Shown: piece after piece, positions 1-8,798 of the stretch
How the letters are laid out: each line of letters begins with the position of its first letter
How positions within the stretch are numbered: position 1 is the first letter of the stretch
DNA from: Candidatus Methylobacter oryzae
GTDB taxonomy: Bacteria; Pseudomonadota; Gammaproteobacteria; Methylococcales; Methylomonadaceae
Direction of reading: 5' to 3'
Length of the DNA stretch: 64,000 nt
NCBI RefSeq assembly: GCF_003994235.2
Contig: NZ_RYFG02000005.1
Coordinates: 35,838 to 99,837 of the forward strand
Translations under genes and position numbers: made by a program
The notes under the pieces: generated by a model
What the model was told of the DNA's origin: nothing
The model's database searches: none
What the model saw: only the letters and a program-made list of their open reading frames with translations

Positions 1-1
1 G

Positions 2-538
2 TGCAAAGCGCCGCGCTACCAGGATAAAGTCGTGCAAACCGGTCCTTTGGCCGATGCATTAATCGACGGCGAAGCACTGATCTGCTCGTTATACCAAGCG
101 GAAGGCGGCAATGCCTGGCTGCGTCAATTCGCCCGCTTACGCCGCACCGCCAGGCTGCTGCGGCAAATGCGCGAAACCTTGCATGAGCTGGCCGCACGTC
201 CTAACGATCCGCATATGATTCCTCCCGATCGGCAAGACATCCCCGACGGCGAAGGCTTTGGACTGGTCACGGCGGCGCGCGGAGCGCTGGGGCATTGGCT
301 GCAAGTTACTGACGGCGTAGTTAGCCGCTATCAAGTTGTTACGCCCACGGCCTGGAACGCGTCGCCGAAAGACAGCGAAGGCCGGCACGGTCATTGGGAA
401 AGCAGTTTGCTGGGCTTAACTGTCGACAATCCCGACGATCCGGTGGAAATCGGCCATATTATCCGCTCCCACGATCCCTGCCTGGTGTGTACCGTGCACG
501 TACTCGACACGGGCAAACGCATCACGTTATGGCCTTAA
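2..538 (+). CDS. [NiFe]-hydrogenase large subunit, C-terminal part (5' truncated by window edge)
   Basis: This is the C-terminal 178 residues of a [NiFe]-hydrogenase large subunit, the subunit that holds the Ni-Fe active site. The frame is open from base 2, so the GTG at 32 is internal. Visible landmarks are APRYQ followed by TGPLA, a GALGHW segment, TPTAWNASP, and the L2 active-site motif DPCLVCTVH, whose two Cys ligate Ni and Fe. The motif style matches group 2 (uptake/sensory) enzymes. A 12-residue tail follows the last His. Such tails are normally removed by a maturation endopeptidase, and one is encoded next with a 10-base overlap. Classic H2 sensors (HoxC/HupV) lack the tail, so this enzyme is probably processed. 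Whether it is catalytic, sensory or both cannot be decided without the N-terminus and small subunit, which lie outside the window. Confidence 0.93.
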   Translation, partial: CKAPRYQDKVVQTGPLADALIDGEALICSLYQAEGGNAWLRQFARLRRTARLLRQMRETLHELAARPNDPHMIPPDRQDIPDGEGFGLVTAARGALGHWLQVTDGVVSRYQVVTPTAWNASPKDSEGRHGHWESSLLGLTVDNPDDPVEIGHIIRSHDPCLVCTVHVLDTGKRITLWP

Positions 539-993
539 GTTGCAGCTCGCGCCATATCGTTTGTTTTGGTAATGAATTACATGGCGATGACGGTTTTGGT
601 AGTTACGTTTATGCCCAGCTTTGCCGGTTGATTTGGCCTGAGGATGTTAAGGTATTCAACGCCGGTATTTCCGGACTGAATGCGCTCCGGTTTTTTGACG
701 ATTGCAGCCGGGCGATCCTGGTCGATGCGTTGGTCAATTTCGGCAATGTCGGGGAGGTCTGCCTGCTGCGGCCGGAAGATTTGGCCGACAGACTTCAACA
801 GCCCACCGGTCACGGCCAGGGCATTCCTTATTTATTGGAAGCTCTTAATGCAATCAGGAATCCGTTGCCGGATATTTTGATTGTCGGTGTTGAAATAGCC
901 GCCGTCACTCCGTTTTCTCCCGGCTTATCGGATAAAACCGCGCAGGCCGTAGCCAAAACCGTTCAATTAATAAGAGGTCTTGTGTCGGCATGA
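529..993 (+). CDS. [NiFe]-hydrogenase maturation protease (HyaD/HybD/HoxM family)
   Basis: This is a 154-residue endopeptidase that clips the C-terminal tail of the hydrogenase large subunit after nickel insertion, in the cytoplasm. The N-terminus has the family signature GNELHGDDGFG. A VDAL segment holds the middle metal-binding Asp, and GHGQG supplies the His, so the three Ni-binding positions known from HybD are all filled. I chose the ATG at 529, which overlaps the large-subunit stop by 10 bases and gives the usual family length; an in-frame upstream ATG at 394 lies inside the preceding gene and would add 45 unrelated residues. The stop overlaps the next gene by ATGA, so the three genes look translationally coupled. 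Confidence 0.92.
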   Translation: MALSCSSRHIVCFGNELHGDDGFGSYVYAQLCRLIWPEDVKVFNAGISGLNALRFFDDCSRAILVDALVNFGNVGEVCLLRPEDLADRLQQPTGHGQGIPYLLEALNAIRNPLPDILIVGVEIAAVTPFSPGLSDKTAQAVAKTVQLIRGLVSA

Positions 994-3578
994 ACCGTCA
1001 GGATCAACATTTTTCCAACGTCATCGTCGAATCGTTGGTATTTCTCGATGCCGTTGACCCTCCGCGCTGGAAAGGCAGTTTTCGATTATCGGCTGAGCAT
1101 CCTGCCGTCGATATTCTGATTTTTAATATCCGGGGCCGGTTTCAGGCAGTGCCCGCACGATGCCCTCATGAAGGCTACGAGCTGACGCATTGCGAGCTTA
1201 TTAATGAAAATACGCTTGTTTGTCCCGCACACGGGCAACATACCGATTTGAGCGCTTCAAAATTTAAGGTCCGCCAACACGACGGTCAATTTCTGCTGTC
1301 TATCGACGACAATACGATTGCCGGCGAGGGCTCCGAAACCATACTGCAACTGCGGGAAGAGATCGATAAACTACGGCTGGCCAATCTGAAACAGCAAAGA
1401 CAGATCCATGTCATTACTGAAAGCATGGATGCGATGCTTAGTGAATCCGAACAGCAAAAAGCAAAACTCCGGGATAGGGCCAACCAGCAGCAAGGTCTCA
1501 GCCGCTTTGTCGATCGCATCATGGATACCATTGACGATCTCCTGTTCGTCATTGGCAGCGACGGCCAAATCCGCAGGTTGAATACGGCTGTGGAGCGCGA
1601 ACTTGGATTTAACGAAGCCGAGTTATTGGGTATCGGTATCGACAGCTTGCTGTCTCCGGACGAGCGGCAGGCGCTTGCCGGGCGGCTGCCGGCTTTGCCT
1701 TGGCATGTGCAGTCCGCATTATTCGAAACGGTTCGCCTTAGCGGCTACTACGCGGGCGAACATCAGCTTTTAGGCAAAAATCGGGACGCTTCCAAAGCGA
1801 TCTATTGGCTTAAAAGCAGTTTGTTGCATTCGGAGCAGGGCAAGCTTGAAGGCGCGGTCGTGACCGCCTTGAACATTACTGAATTCAAAAATAGGGAAAT
1901 CCGGCTGCGCCTGAGCGCCAAAGTTTTCGATAATAGTAGCGAGGCAATTTTCATTACCGATCCGCAGGGAACTATATTGGAAGTCAATACCGCATTCTGC
2001 GTAATGACCGGCTATGCGCGCTCTGAAGTGCTGGGCCAAAATCCTCGGATGTTAAAGTCAAAATTGCACGATCAGGTATTTTATAGAAGATTGTGGCAAT
2101 CCTTATTGACTAAAGGAGAGTGGAAAGGAGAAATTTGGGACCGCCGGAAGAACGGTGAATTCTGCCCTATGCTGCTTAGCATCAATGCGGTGACGGATAA
2201 ATCGGGCCAGTTGACTCATTATGTGGCGATTTCCACGGATATCAGCCACCAGAAACAGACCGAACAGGAACTCAAACAGCTGGCGTACTACGATGTGCTG
2301 ACCAGTATTCCCAACCGCTTTCTGTTCAAGGATAGGTTTGAACATGAAATCAGCTTGGCGCAACGCAATAATACCCGGCTGGCGTTGTTTTTTCTTGACT
2401 TGGATCGCTTTAAAAACGTTAACGATACGCTGGGGCATTGGGCTGGCGACAGCTTATTACAGATCGTTGCAGCACGCATTCAAAGTTGTCTGCGCAAATC
2501 GGACACTGTCGCTCGTATGGGCGGAGACGAATTTACTATTATTCTGCCCGGCCTAAGCGGCATCACCGATGTCACCGAACTAGCCAGGAAGCTGGTCAAT
2601 GCAATGACCGAGCCGGTGCAGATCAATGAGCATACGGTTTTTGTCGGCGTCAGTATCGGCATCGCTATTTTTCCCGATGACGGCGACGATTTCGATACGC
2701 TTACCAAGCATGCCGATACCGCTATGTATGCGGCAAAAGCAAAAGGTCGGGGGATATTTCAATATTTCGAAGCGGGTATGAACGAGGCCGCGCACCAGAG
2801 GCTATCGCTGGAAAATGCATTGCGCTTAGCGATAGAAAGGGAGGAGTTCCAACTTTATTATCAACCCAAAGCCGATAATACTTTAAGTCGCGTGACTGGA
2901 GCGGAGGCGTTGATCCGCTGGATACGTCCCGGTTTTGGAATGATTCCGCCGGACCGCTTTATCGCGATCGCCGAGGAAACGGCGTTAATCATTCCCTTAG
3001 GAAAATGGATATTGAAAACAGCTTTTTTACAAGCCAGGGAATGGGCTGAGCAGCGGCCGGGATTTCGAATTGCCATTAATTTGTCGCCTTTGCAACTTCT
3101 GTCCGAGGATTTTATTGCTATTCTTGACGATATTTTGGCTGAAACCCGTGCCGATCCGGAAGCCATTGAGCTGGAAGTCACCGAAGGGCTGGTCATGCAT
3201 GACATCGATAAGGCGAGCGAACGTTTGCAGCAAATCCGGGCGCGCGGTATTCGCATCGCTATGGACGACTTCGGTACCGGTTATTCATCGTTGTCTTATT
3301 TGCAAAAACTGCCTATCCAGACGCTTAAAATCGACCGATCTTTTATTGTGGCTTATAGCGATGATCCCGATTCGAAAGAAGCGGCGTTTATCAAAACTAT
3401 CGTATCTTTGGGGCAGGTTTTAAATATGAAAGTAGTCGCAGAAGGCGTCGAGACCGAGCCTCAATTAAGGTTGTTGCAGTCTTACGGCTGCCATGAGATT
3501 CAAGGATATTATCTATCGCCTCCGCTGCTTGCGGATGAGTTCCGGAAACGTTGGCTTGACTGCGGCATTATTGGATGA
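990..3578 (+). CDS. Rieske-PAS-PAS-GGDEF-EAL c-di-GMP turnover protein
   Basis: This is an 862-residue soluble signalling protein with no membrane segment. Residues about 15-105 form a Rieske-type [2Fe-2S] domain with ligands C58-x-H60 and C78-x-x-H81. Residues about 110-165 look like a coiled coil. Two PAS domains follow (about 170-300 and 305-430). The GGDEF domain (about 435-600) has an intact GGDEF at 511-515 and the inhibitory I-site RKSD five residues upstream. The EAL domain (about 610-860) has EAL at 639-641, NLSPLQ, EVTE, DDFGTG, LKID and AEGVE, so both c-di-GMP synthesis and breakdown look possible. It starts inside the stop of the maturation protease (ATGA overlap), which ties it to the hydrogenase. 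My inference is that redox input from the hydrogenase or the Fe-S cluster controls c-di-GMP. The domain calls are firm; the signal is not known. Confidence 0.9.
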   Translation: MNRQDQHFSNVIVESLVFLDAVDPPRWKGSFRLSAEHPAVDILIFNIRGRFQAVPARCPHEGYELTHCELINENTLVCPAHGQHTDLSASKFKVRQHDGQFLLSIDDNTIAGEGSETILQLREEIDKLRLANLKQQRQIHVITESMDAMLSESEQQKAKLRDRANQQQGLSRFVDRIMDTIDDLLFVIGSDGQIRRLNTAVERELGFNEAELLGIGIDSLLSPDERQALAGRLPALPWHVQSALFETVRLSGYYAGEHQLLGKNRDASKAIYWLKSSLLHSEQGKLEGAVVTALNITEFKNREIRLRLSAKVFDNSSEAIFITDPQGTILEVNTAFCVMTGYARSEVLGQNPRMLKSKLHDQVFYRRLWQSLLTKGEWKGEIWDRRKNGEFCPMLLSINAVTDKSGQLTHYVAISTDISHQKQTEQELKQLAYYDVLTSIPNRFLFKDRFEHEISLAQRNNTRLALFFLDLDRFKNVNDTLGHWAGDSLLQIVAARIQSCLRKSDTVARMGGDEFTIILPGLSGITDVTELARKLVNAMTEPVQINEHTVFVGVSIGIAIFPDDGDDFDTLTKHADTAMYAAKAKGRGIFQYFEAGMNEAAHQRLSLENALRLAIEREEFQLYYQPKADNTLSRVTGAEALIRWIRPGFGMIPPDRFIAIAEETALIIPLGKWILKTAFLQAREWAEQRPGFRIAINLSPLQLLSEDFIAILDDILAETRADPEAIELEVTEGLVMHDIDKASERLQQIRARGIRIAMDDFGTGYSSLSYLQKLPIQTLKIDRSFIVAYSDDPDSKEAAFIKTIVSLGQVLNMKVVAEGVETEPQLRLLQSYGCHEIQGYYLSPPLLADEFRKRWLDCGIIG

Positions 3579-3613
3579 ATCGAAGGATAGGTTTGTATCG
3601 TTGGGAGCCGGAA

Positions 3614-3642
3614 GATCGGGCAACGAAAAATGCCGCCCGATC
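3614..3642. terminator. Hairpin between convergent genes, possible terminator
   Basis: An 8-bp perfect stem (GATCGGGC with GCCCGATC) and a 13-base loop lie between the end of the GGDEF-EAL gene and the end of the convergent membrane-protein gene. There is no U-tract on either side, so termination is only likely from position. Confidence 0.4.
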
Positions 3643-3649
3643 AATGATG

Positions 3650-3985
3650 CTATGTGATTAGTTCGACGACAAGATTAAGTAATGTCAATACTAGGCTTCC
3701 TACCAGTGCCGAGATAAAACCTTGAATGCGGATGCCCGGAACCAGTGCGGCCACTAACCATAGCATCAGCGCGTTGATGACCAGCAGAAAGAGTCCAAAG
3801 CTGAAAATCGTAAACGGCAATGTGAGTATAACCATCAGCGGCCGCACAATTGCATTCACTAAACCGAGGACAATTGCGCCGATCAGTGCGGCTCCCCATC
3901 CTTCCACTTGAACGCCGCGGACGAGATGGGCCATCAGCAGCAATAAACCTGCTGTCAAAACAAGATGTGCCAGAAACGCGAACAT
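3650..3985 (-). CDS. Small integral membrane protein, phage-holin-family 4 / YvlD-like
   Basis: This 111-residue protein consists almost wholly of four hydrophobic segments with short loops; NAIVRPLM after the second segment and the GLFLLVINALMLWL stretch are typical of the YvlD/DUF360-type family named after mycobacteriophage holins. Members are widespread chromosomal inner-membrane proteins of unknown function, and nothing nearby suggests a prophage. I chose the ATG at 3985 because a clear GGAGG lies five bases before it; a TTG four codons upstream would put that ribosome-binding site inside the gene. It is a single gene, convergent with the c-di-GMP gene. Confidence 0.8.
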   Translation of the reverse strand: MFAFLAHLVLTAGLLLLMAHLVRGVQVEGWGAALIGAIVLGLVNAIVRPLMVILTLPFTIFSFGLFLLVINALMLWLVAALVPGIRIQGFISALVGSLVLTLLNLVVELIT

Positions 3986-4250
3986 AAATACCTCCAATCA
4001 CATTATTTAAAGTGTAAGGGATGATATAGACTCCTCGTTTGGCGCGGACAATACGCCAATTAATTGTTTAGTGTTGTAATGAGAAGTCTGAAGCGGACAA
4101 TAACGTACTTGATTTAGGCATGGCAAAACATATTTTCATCTGTTTACGGGCTGGCTGGAATGGATTGAAAAGCAAGAAAAATCCAAACCTAATGAATGTT
4201 GGCCCTCTACCCGTACCGATTGCTGCTAATGATCTTAAGGAAGGAACCAG

Positions 4251-4344
4251 GAAGACACGGATGCGGCGGATTAGCCCGGATTCTTACGGGTTTAATTTCT
4301 TACCCGTGTTAATCCGTAAAAATTCGTGGCATCCGTATTTTCTT
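4251..4344. repeat. Imperfect palindromic intergenic repeat
   Basis: The left half reads GAAGACACGGATGC then GCGGATTAGCCCGGATTCTTACGGG. The right half, reversed and complemented, reads AGAAAATACGGATGC then CACGAATTTTTACGGATTAACACGGG. The two halves are diverged copies of the same unit in inverted order. This resembles the dispersed CGGATT/ATCCGT-rich intergenic repeats seen in many proteobacterial genomes. It lies in a 390-base gap between two minus-strand genes; a weak open frame at 4120-4353 runs through it but is not credible as a gene. Confidence 0.6.
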
Positions 4345-4374
4345 TTAATTTAGCTGATAAAAATCTTCAATGAT

Positions 4375-5277
<903 letters not shown>

Positions 5278-5491
5278 TTATTTAAGATGTTGCTTGTTAT
5301 TGTAATTCAACGAATAAAAGCGGCCTATGATTGAATTCGAAGACAATCGTTTATTGGTTTTATGTTGTATTGGTAAAATGCTTACATTAACCTTAAAATA
5401 AGCTTAAAGAATTTATGCAATATGTGAAGTAATCGTTGTTTTTTTTAACAGTAGTGTGAGCTGATAAATTAGCCGATGGGTAGGCGTCGAA

Positions 5492-7699
5492 GTGTATAAT
5501 TTAATAAAAATCAAATTCTTGGTTCTTGCCGCTCTGGCATCCATTTTATTTAGCTTTCCGGTATATGCTGAGACGTTAAACCTGCCACTTTACAAAGTTG
5601 CTCCCGGAATCAAGGCGGTTGATTTGCACTGCAATGCCTCTGAGTATCAAATGCAGATAGCCATACCCAAGCGCTGGCAAATCAAAAAAGCAGTGTTGCG
5701 CTTCGATTACACTAATTCTTCGTCGCTGCTCAAACAAAACTCACAACTGACTGTTTCTTTAAATAATACCCCTCTGGCTCAACTTAAGCTCGACCCTCTA
5801 GCTCCCAACGGCTTCGCGGAGGTTGAGCTTCCGGTTACCCTGCTGCCTCCAGGTTATAACACGCTGAATTTCAGTGCAACCCAGCATTATACGCAGGGTT
5901 GTGAGCAGCCTTGCGCATCCGAATTATGGACCCGGTTGAAGCTGGATGAGGCGTCGCTTAGTTTTGAGTACGAATGGGATACTGTCCCGCTCAGATTGTC
6001 GGAACTGTCCGAACTGATTTTTGATCCTAAGATCATGAATGAGGCCCATCTACACCTGATTACCGAGAATATTAAGGATGAAGGCACACTGACTCCGGCG
6101 AGCATTGTTGCCTCAGGCGCTGCGTTGCGCTTTGACTATCGCAAAACGGTGTTTACTCTATCGAATCAGGTTACTGAAGGAATGGACAATATCTTAGTCG
6201 GTGAAAAAGGCTTCGTGGAGGGCTTTTTGAAGGACCTCGGGGTAAGCATGACAGTAGAGGGACCTACGTTAAAGCTTGTACATCTTCCCATTAAATCTGA
6301 AAAAGGGGAGTTAACTCTTGATTCGCGCCATGTGTTATTGGTGGTTACCGGGCGTAATGCCGACGAAATCAAGTTGGCGGCGGAAACAATGAGTATCTTG
6401 ACCATTCCTTTCCCTGATACTGATGAAATGAAAGTAAACGAATTTGCTCTGCCGGAAATTGATCTCTACGAAGGCAAGCAGATGGTAACGGCAGGCGAAA
6501 AGTATCCGTTCAAAAAGATGAACTTTAAAAATCGTACTTTTGCCGGATTGGATCCTGCTCCGGAAGACATCACTTTCCGCTTGCCGCCGGACTTTTTGAT
6601 TAAACAGAACCAGCAAGCTACGCTTTCACTGGACTTTTCGTTCGGAGCGGGGATGAAGTCGGATTCGGCAATAAATATACTTCTTAATGGTGTGTTCGTT
6701 GCTACGGCCCGCTTGGATAATCCAAACGGAGGGCTTATTTCTAATTACCTGTTATCTCTCCCCACGTTCTTGTTCAAAGGCGGCACCAATGTTCTCTCGT
6801 TCAGGCCCAAAATGACGCCGCTGTTTGCAGAGCACTGCCATTTTTTACAGACCGGGAATTTGCAGGCATCTCTCTTCGATACATCGTTTCTGGAGTTTCC
6901 GCCGATGCCCCATCGTATCGAACTGCCCAGGCTCGATTTATTATTTCTCAACGGTTTTCCATACACCCGTTGGCCGGACGGCTTCGATACTTTGCTCATC
7001 CTAAGCGAAGCGAACTCGGCTTCTGCAAACGCTGCTCTCAATCTTATCGGTATGATGACCCAGAAAAACGGTTATCCATTGTTCGGCATCAGGGTGAGCA
7101 CCGATATTCAAGAAAAATGGGACAAAGAGATCATTCTGGTCGGCCGGGCAGATACGATTCCGTCCGAATATTATGCAAAAGCGCCTCTCCAACTGGGCGA
7201 TATAAATAAAGTGCCTTATCCTGTGTATCAAAATTGGGACATCCATAAAGGCATGTCATGGAGCCAGCAAGCCAGCGGCATGAATAGCGAAAAAGGCATT
7301 ATCATGCAGTTCGCATCGCCCTTTGAGGAAGGGCACGCGGTAACTTTGTTTACCGCGACCACCGACGAGGGGGTTGAGCGTCTAGGAAATGCGCTGCTTG
7401 ATCCTACCGTGCAGGCTGTTGTCAAAGGCGACCTCGTGTTTGTGGAGTATGTGATAAATAAATTCAATCAAGTAAAATTCGGGAATGGTGCCGATTTCAA
7501 AATTACAGCACTGAATGCAGGCACCAGTTTCGTTACCGGTAAGGGAGGCAACATTTCAGCGGTAAGTTACTATTTGTCGTCTTATCCGTGGCTATACTGG
7601 CTTTTAATTAGCGCCATGATATTAACTATCGCCGTCATCACTTACTTCATCCTGAGGCATCGAAGAAAACAGAGGTTAAGTCCCAATGAGAGCGAGTAA
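5492..7699 (+). CDS. bcsB: Cellulose synthase periplasmic subunit BcsB (first copy)
   Basis: This 735-residue BcsB is the periplasmic, membrane-anchored partner of BcsA that guides the glucan chain across the periplasm. A signal peptide ends near VYA|ETL (residue 26). The body shows the two alternating jelly-roll/flavodoxin-like repeats of the family (for example SLDFSFGAG, NILLNGVFVA, FTRWPDG-type segments), and a single C-terminal membrane helix (about 700-722) precedes a basic tail. The GTG at 5492 is the only start that gives a full signal peptide. It overlaps bcsZ by 14 bases. No bcsA lies directly upstream, unlike the usual bcsA-bcsB order; the nearest intact BcsA is encoded at 27768. 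It is clearly diverged from the second BcsB at 23140. Confidence 0.9.
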   Translation: MYNLIKIKFLVLAALASILFSFPVYAETLNLPLYKVAPGIKAVDLHCNASEYQMQIAIPKRWQIKKAVLRFDYTNSSSLLKQNSQLTVSLNNTPLAQLKLDPLAPNGFAEVELPVTLLPPGYNTLNFSATQHYTQGCEQPCASELWTRLKLDEASLSFEYEWDTVPLRLSELSELIFDPKIMNEAHLHLITENIKDEGTLTPASIVASGAALRFDYRKTVFTLSNQVTEGMDNILVGEKGFVEGFLKDLGVSMTVEGPTLKLVHLPIKSEKGELTLDSRHVLLVVTGRNADEIKLAAETMSILTIPFPDTDEMKVNEFALPEIDLYEGKQMVTAGEKYPFKKMNFKNRTFAGLDPAPEDITFRLPPDFLIKQNQQATLSLDFSFGAGMKSDSAINILLNGVFVATARLDNPNGGLISNYLLSLPTFLFKGGTNVLSFRPKMTPLFAEHCHFLQTGNLQASLFDTSFLEFPPMPHRIELPRLDLLFLNGFPYTRWPDGFDTLLILSEANSASANAALNLIGMMTQKNGYPLFGIRVSTDIQEKWDKEIILVGRADTIPSEYYAKAPLQLGDINKVPYPVYQNWDIHKGMSWSQQASGMNSEKGIIMQFASPFEEGHAVTLFTATTDEGVERLGNALLDPTVQAVVKGDLVFVEYVINKFNQVKFGNGADFKITALNAGTSFVTGKGGNISAVSYYLSSYPWLYWLLISAMILTIAVITYFILRHRRKQRLSPNESE

Positions 7700-8780
7700 G
7701 TTCATGCACTATATTCCCGTTGTATCTGCGTTTGCAAATAACGGGATTTATCGATTTATTATATTGTTCTTTTGCTTGTTCACGTTCAGCTCATTACTCT
7801 TTGCTGCGCCTGCCGCATCGACTGAAGGCGGCGAGTGGAAATATTTCAAAGAGCATTTTATCAGTGGCGACGGACGCGTCATCGATTCGTTCCAAAACGA
7901 CATGAGTCATTCCGAAGGTCAAGGTTATGGAATGTTATTGGCTGTAAAATTCGAGGACAGGCCGCTATTTGACAAGTTGCGCCAATGGACTGCTAATAAT
8001 TTGCAAGTAAGGCGTGATTCGCTTAGTGCCTGGGGTTGGGGGAAAAGGCCTAATGAAGAATGGACCGTTATCGACTATAACAACGCTACGGATGGGGATG
8101 TTTTAATTGCCTATGCGTTGATCCAGGCCGGACAAAAATGGAATGAAAAGACTTATATAAAGCATGCGAGTGTCATTATCAAAAGCCTGCGCACGCATTT
8201 GGCAGTCAAGCTCAATGATCGTACATTTTTGCTTTCCGGTTATTACGGATTTTCCGATGCTAAAGGATTGGTTCTGAATCCGGCTTACCAGATACTTTCC
8301 GCTTATCAAGCTTTCGCTAAAGTCGATGAAGGGCAGTTTTGGGAAAAAATCTACAAGGACGCCCAGTATTTACTGGTTGAGGCCGGCCGAAATTCAGTAA
8401 GCTTGCCGGCGGATTGGGCGCTGGCTGAACCCAGCGGTAACATCAAGATTTACTCGGCCAAAAGCACCCGTTTTGGCTACGAGGCCATCCGAGTGCTTTT
8501 ATATTCAGCATGGGCAAAGCTTCCACAGCCTGACGGAGTTAAAAACGTTCTTGATTATTATCAAAAACATGGGCGTATCCCGGTATGGTTCGATTTAACA
8601 AAAGAAGATATTGCCAATGAAACGGCTTCCGCCGGATTCTATGCGGTTTTTGCTTGCGCAGCAGAGCAGCTTGGTGATGGCAGTTTAGCGGCTCGTCTTT
8701 ATGAAGACGCAAAGCAACGCTTGCGGAACGAGGCAAACGATTATTACTCTCATGCCCTCTATCTGCTTGCCAGTAAGTAA
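7686..8780 (+). CDS. bcsZ: Periplasmic endoglucanase BcsZ, GH8 (first copy)
   Basis: This is a 364-residue glycoside hydrolase family 8 endo-1,4-glucanase that trims cellulose during export. A long N-terminus with one hydrophobic stretch and a cleavage-like FA|APAAS marks it as exported; an ATG at 7704 is an alternative start. The proposed catalytic acid is E77 in SEGQGYG. The substrate-binding segment is NNATDGDVLIAYAL. At the position of the proposed base Asp of E. coli BcsZ (SYDAIRV) this protein has FGYEAIRV, that is Glu266. Asp-to-Glu may keep some function. It is translated with a 14-base overlap after bcsB. Confidence 0.88.
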   Translation: MRASKFMHYIPVVSAFANNGIYRFIILFFCLFTFSSLLFAAPAASTEGGEWKYFKEHFISGDGRVIDSFQNDMSHSEGQGYGMLLAVKFEDRPLFDKLRQWTANNLQVRRDSLSAWGWGKRPNEEWTVIDYNNATDGDVLIAYALIQAGQKWNEKTYIKHASVIIKSLRTHLAVKLNDRTFLLSGYYGFSDAKGLVLNPAYQILSAYQAFAKVDEGQFWEKIYKDAQYLLVEAGRNSVSLPADWALAEPSGNIKIYSAKSTRFGYEAIRVLLYSAWAKLPQPDGVKNVLDYYQKHGRIPVWFDLTKEDIANETASAGFYAVFACAAEQLGDGSLAARLYEDAKQRLRNEANDYYSHALYLLASK

Positions 8781-8798
8781 TTGACTTTAGGACGGAAT

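Noticed and set aside
3650..3985. Holin-family gene as a sign of a prophage
   Set aside because: The family is chromosomal and widespread; no other phage gene is present.
4120..4353. Open frame of 77 codons across the palindromic repeat
   Set aside because: It runs through a non-coding repeat, has no family resemblance and no ribosome-binding site.
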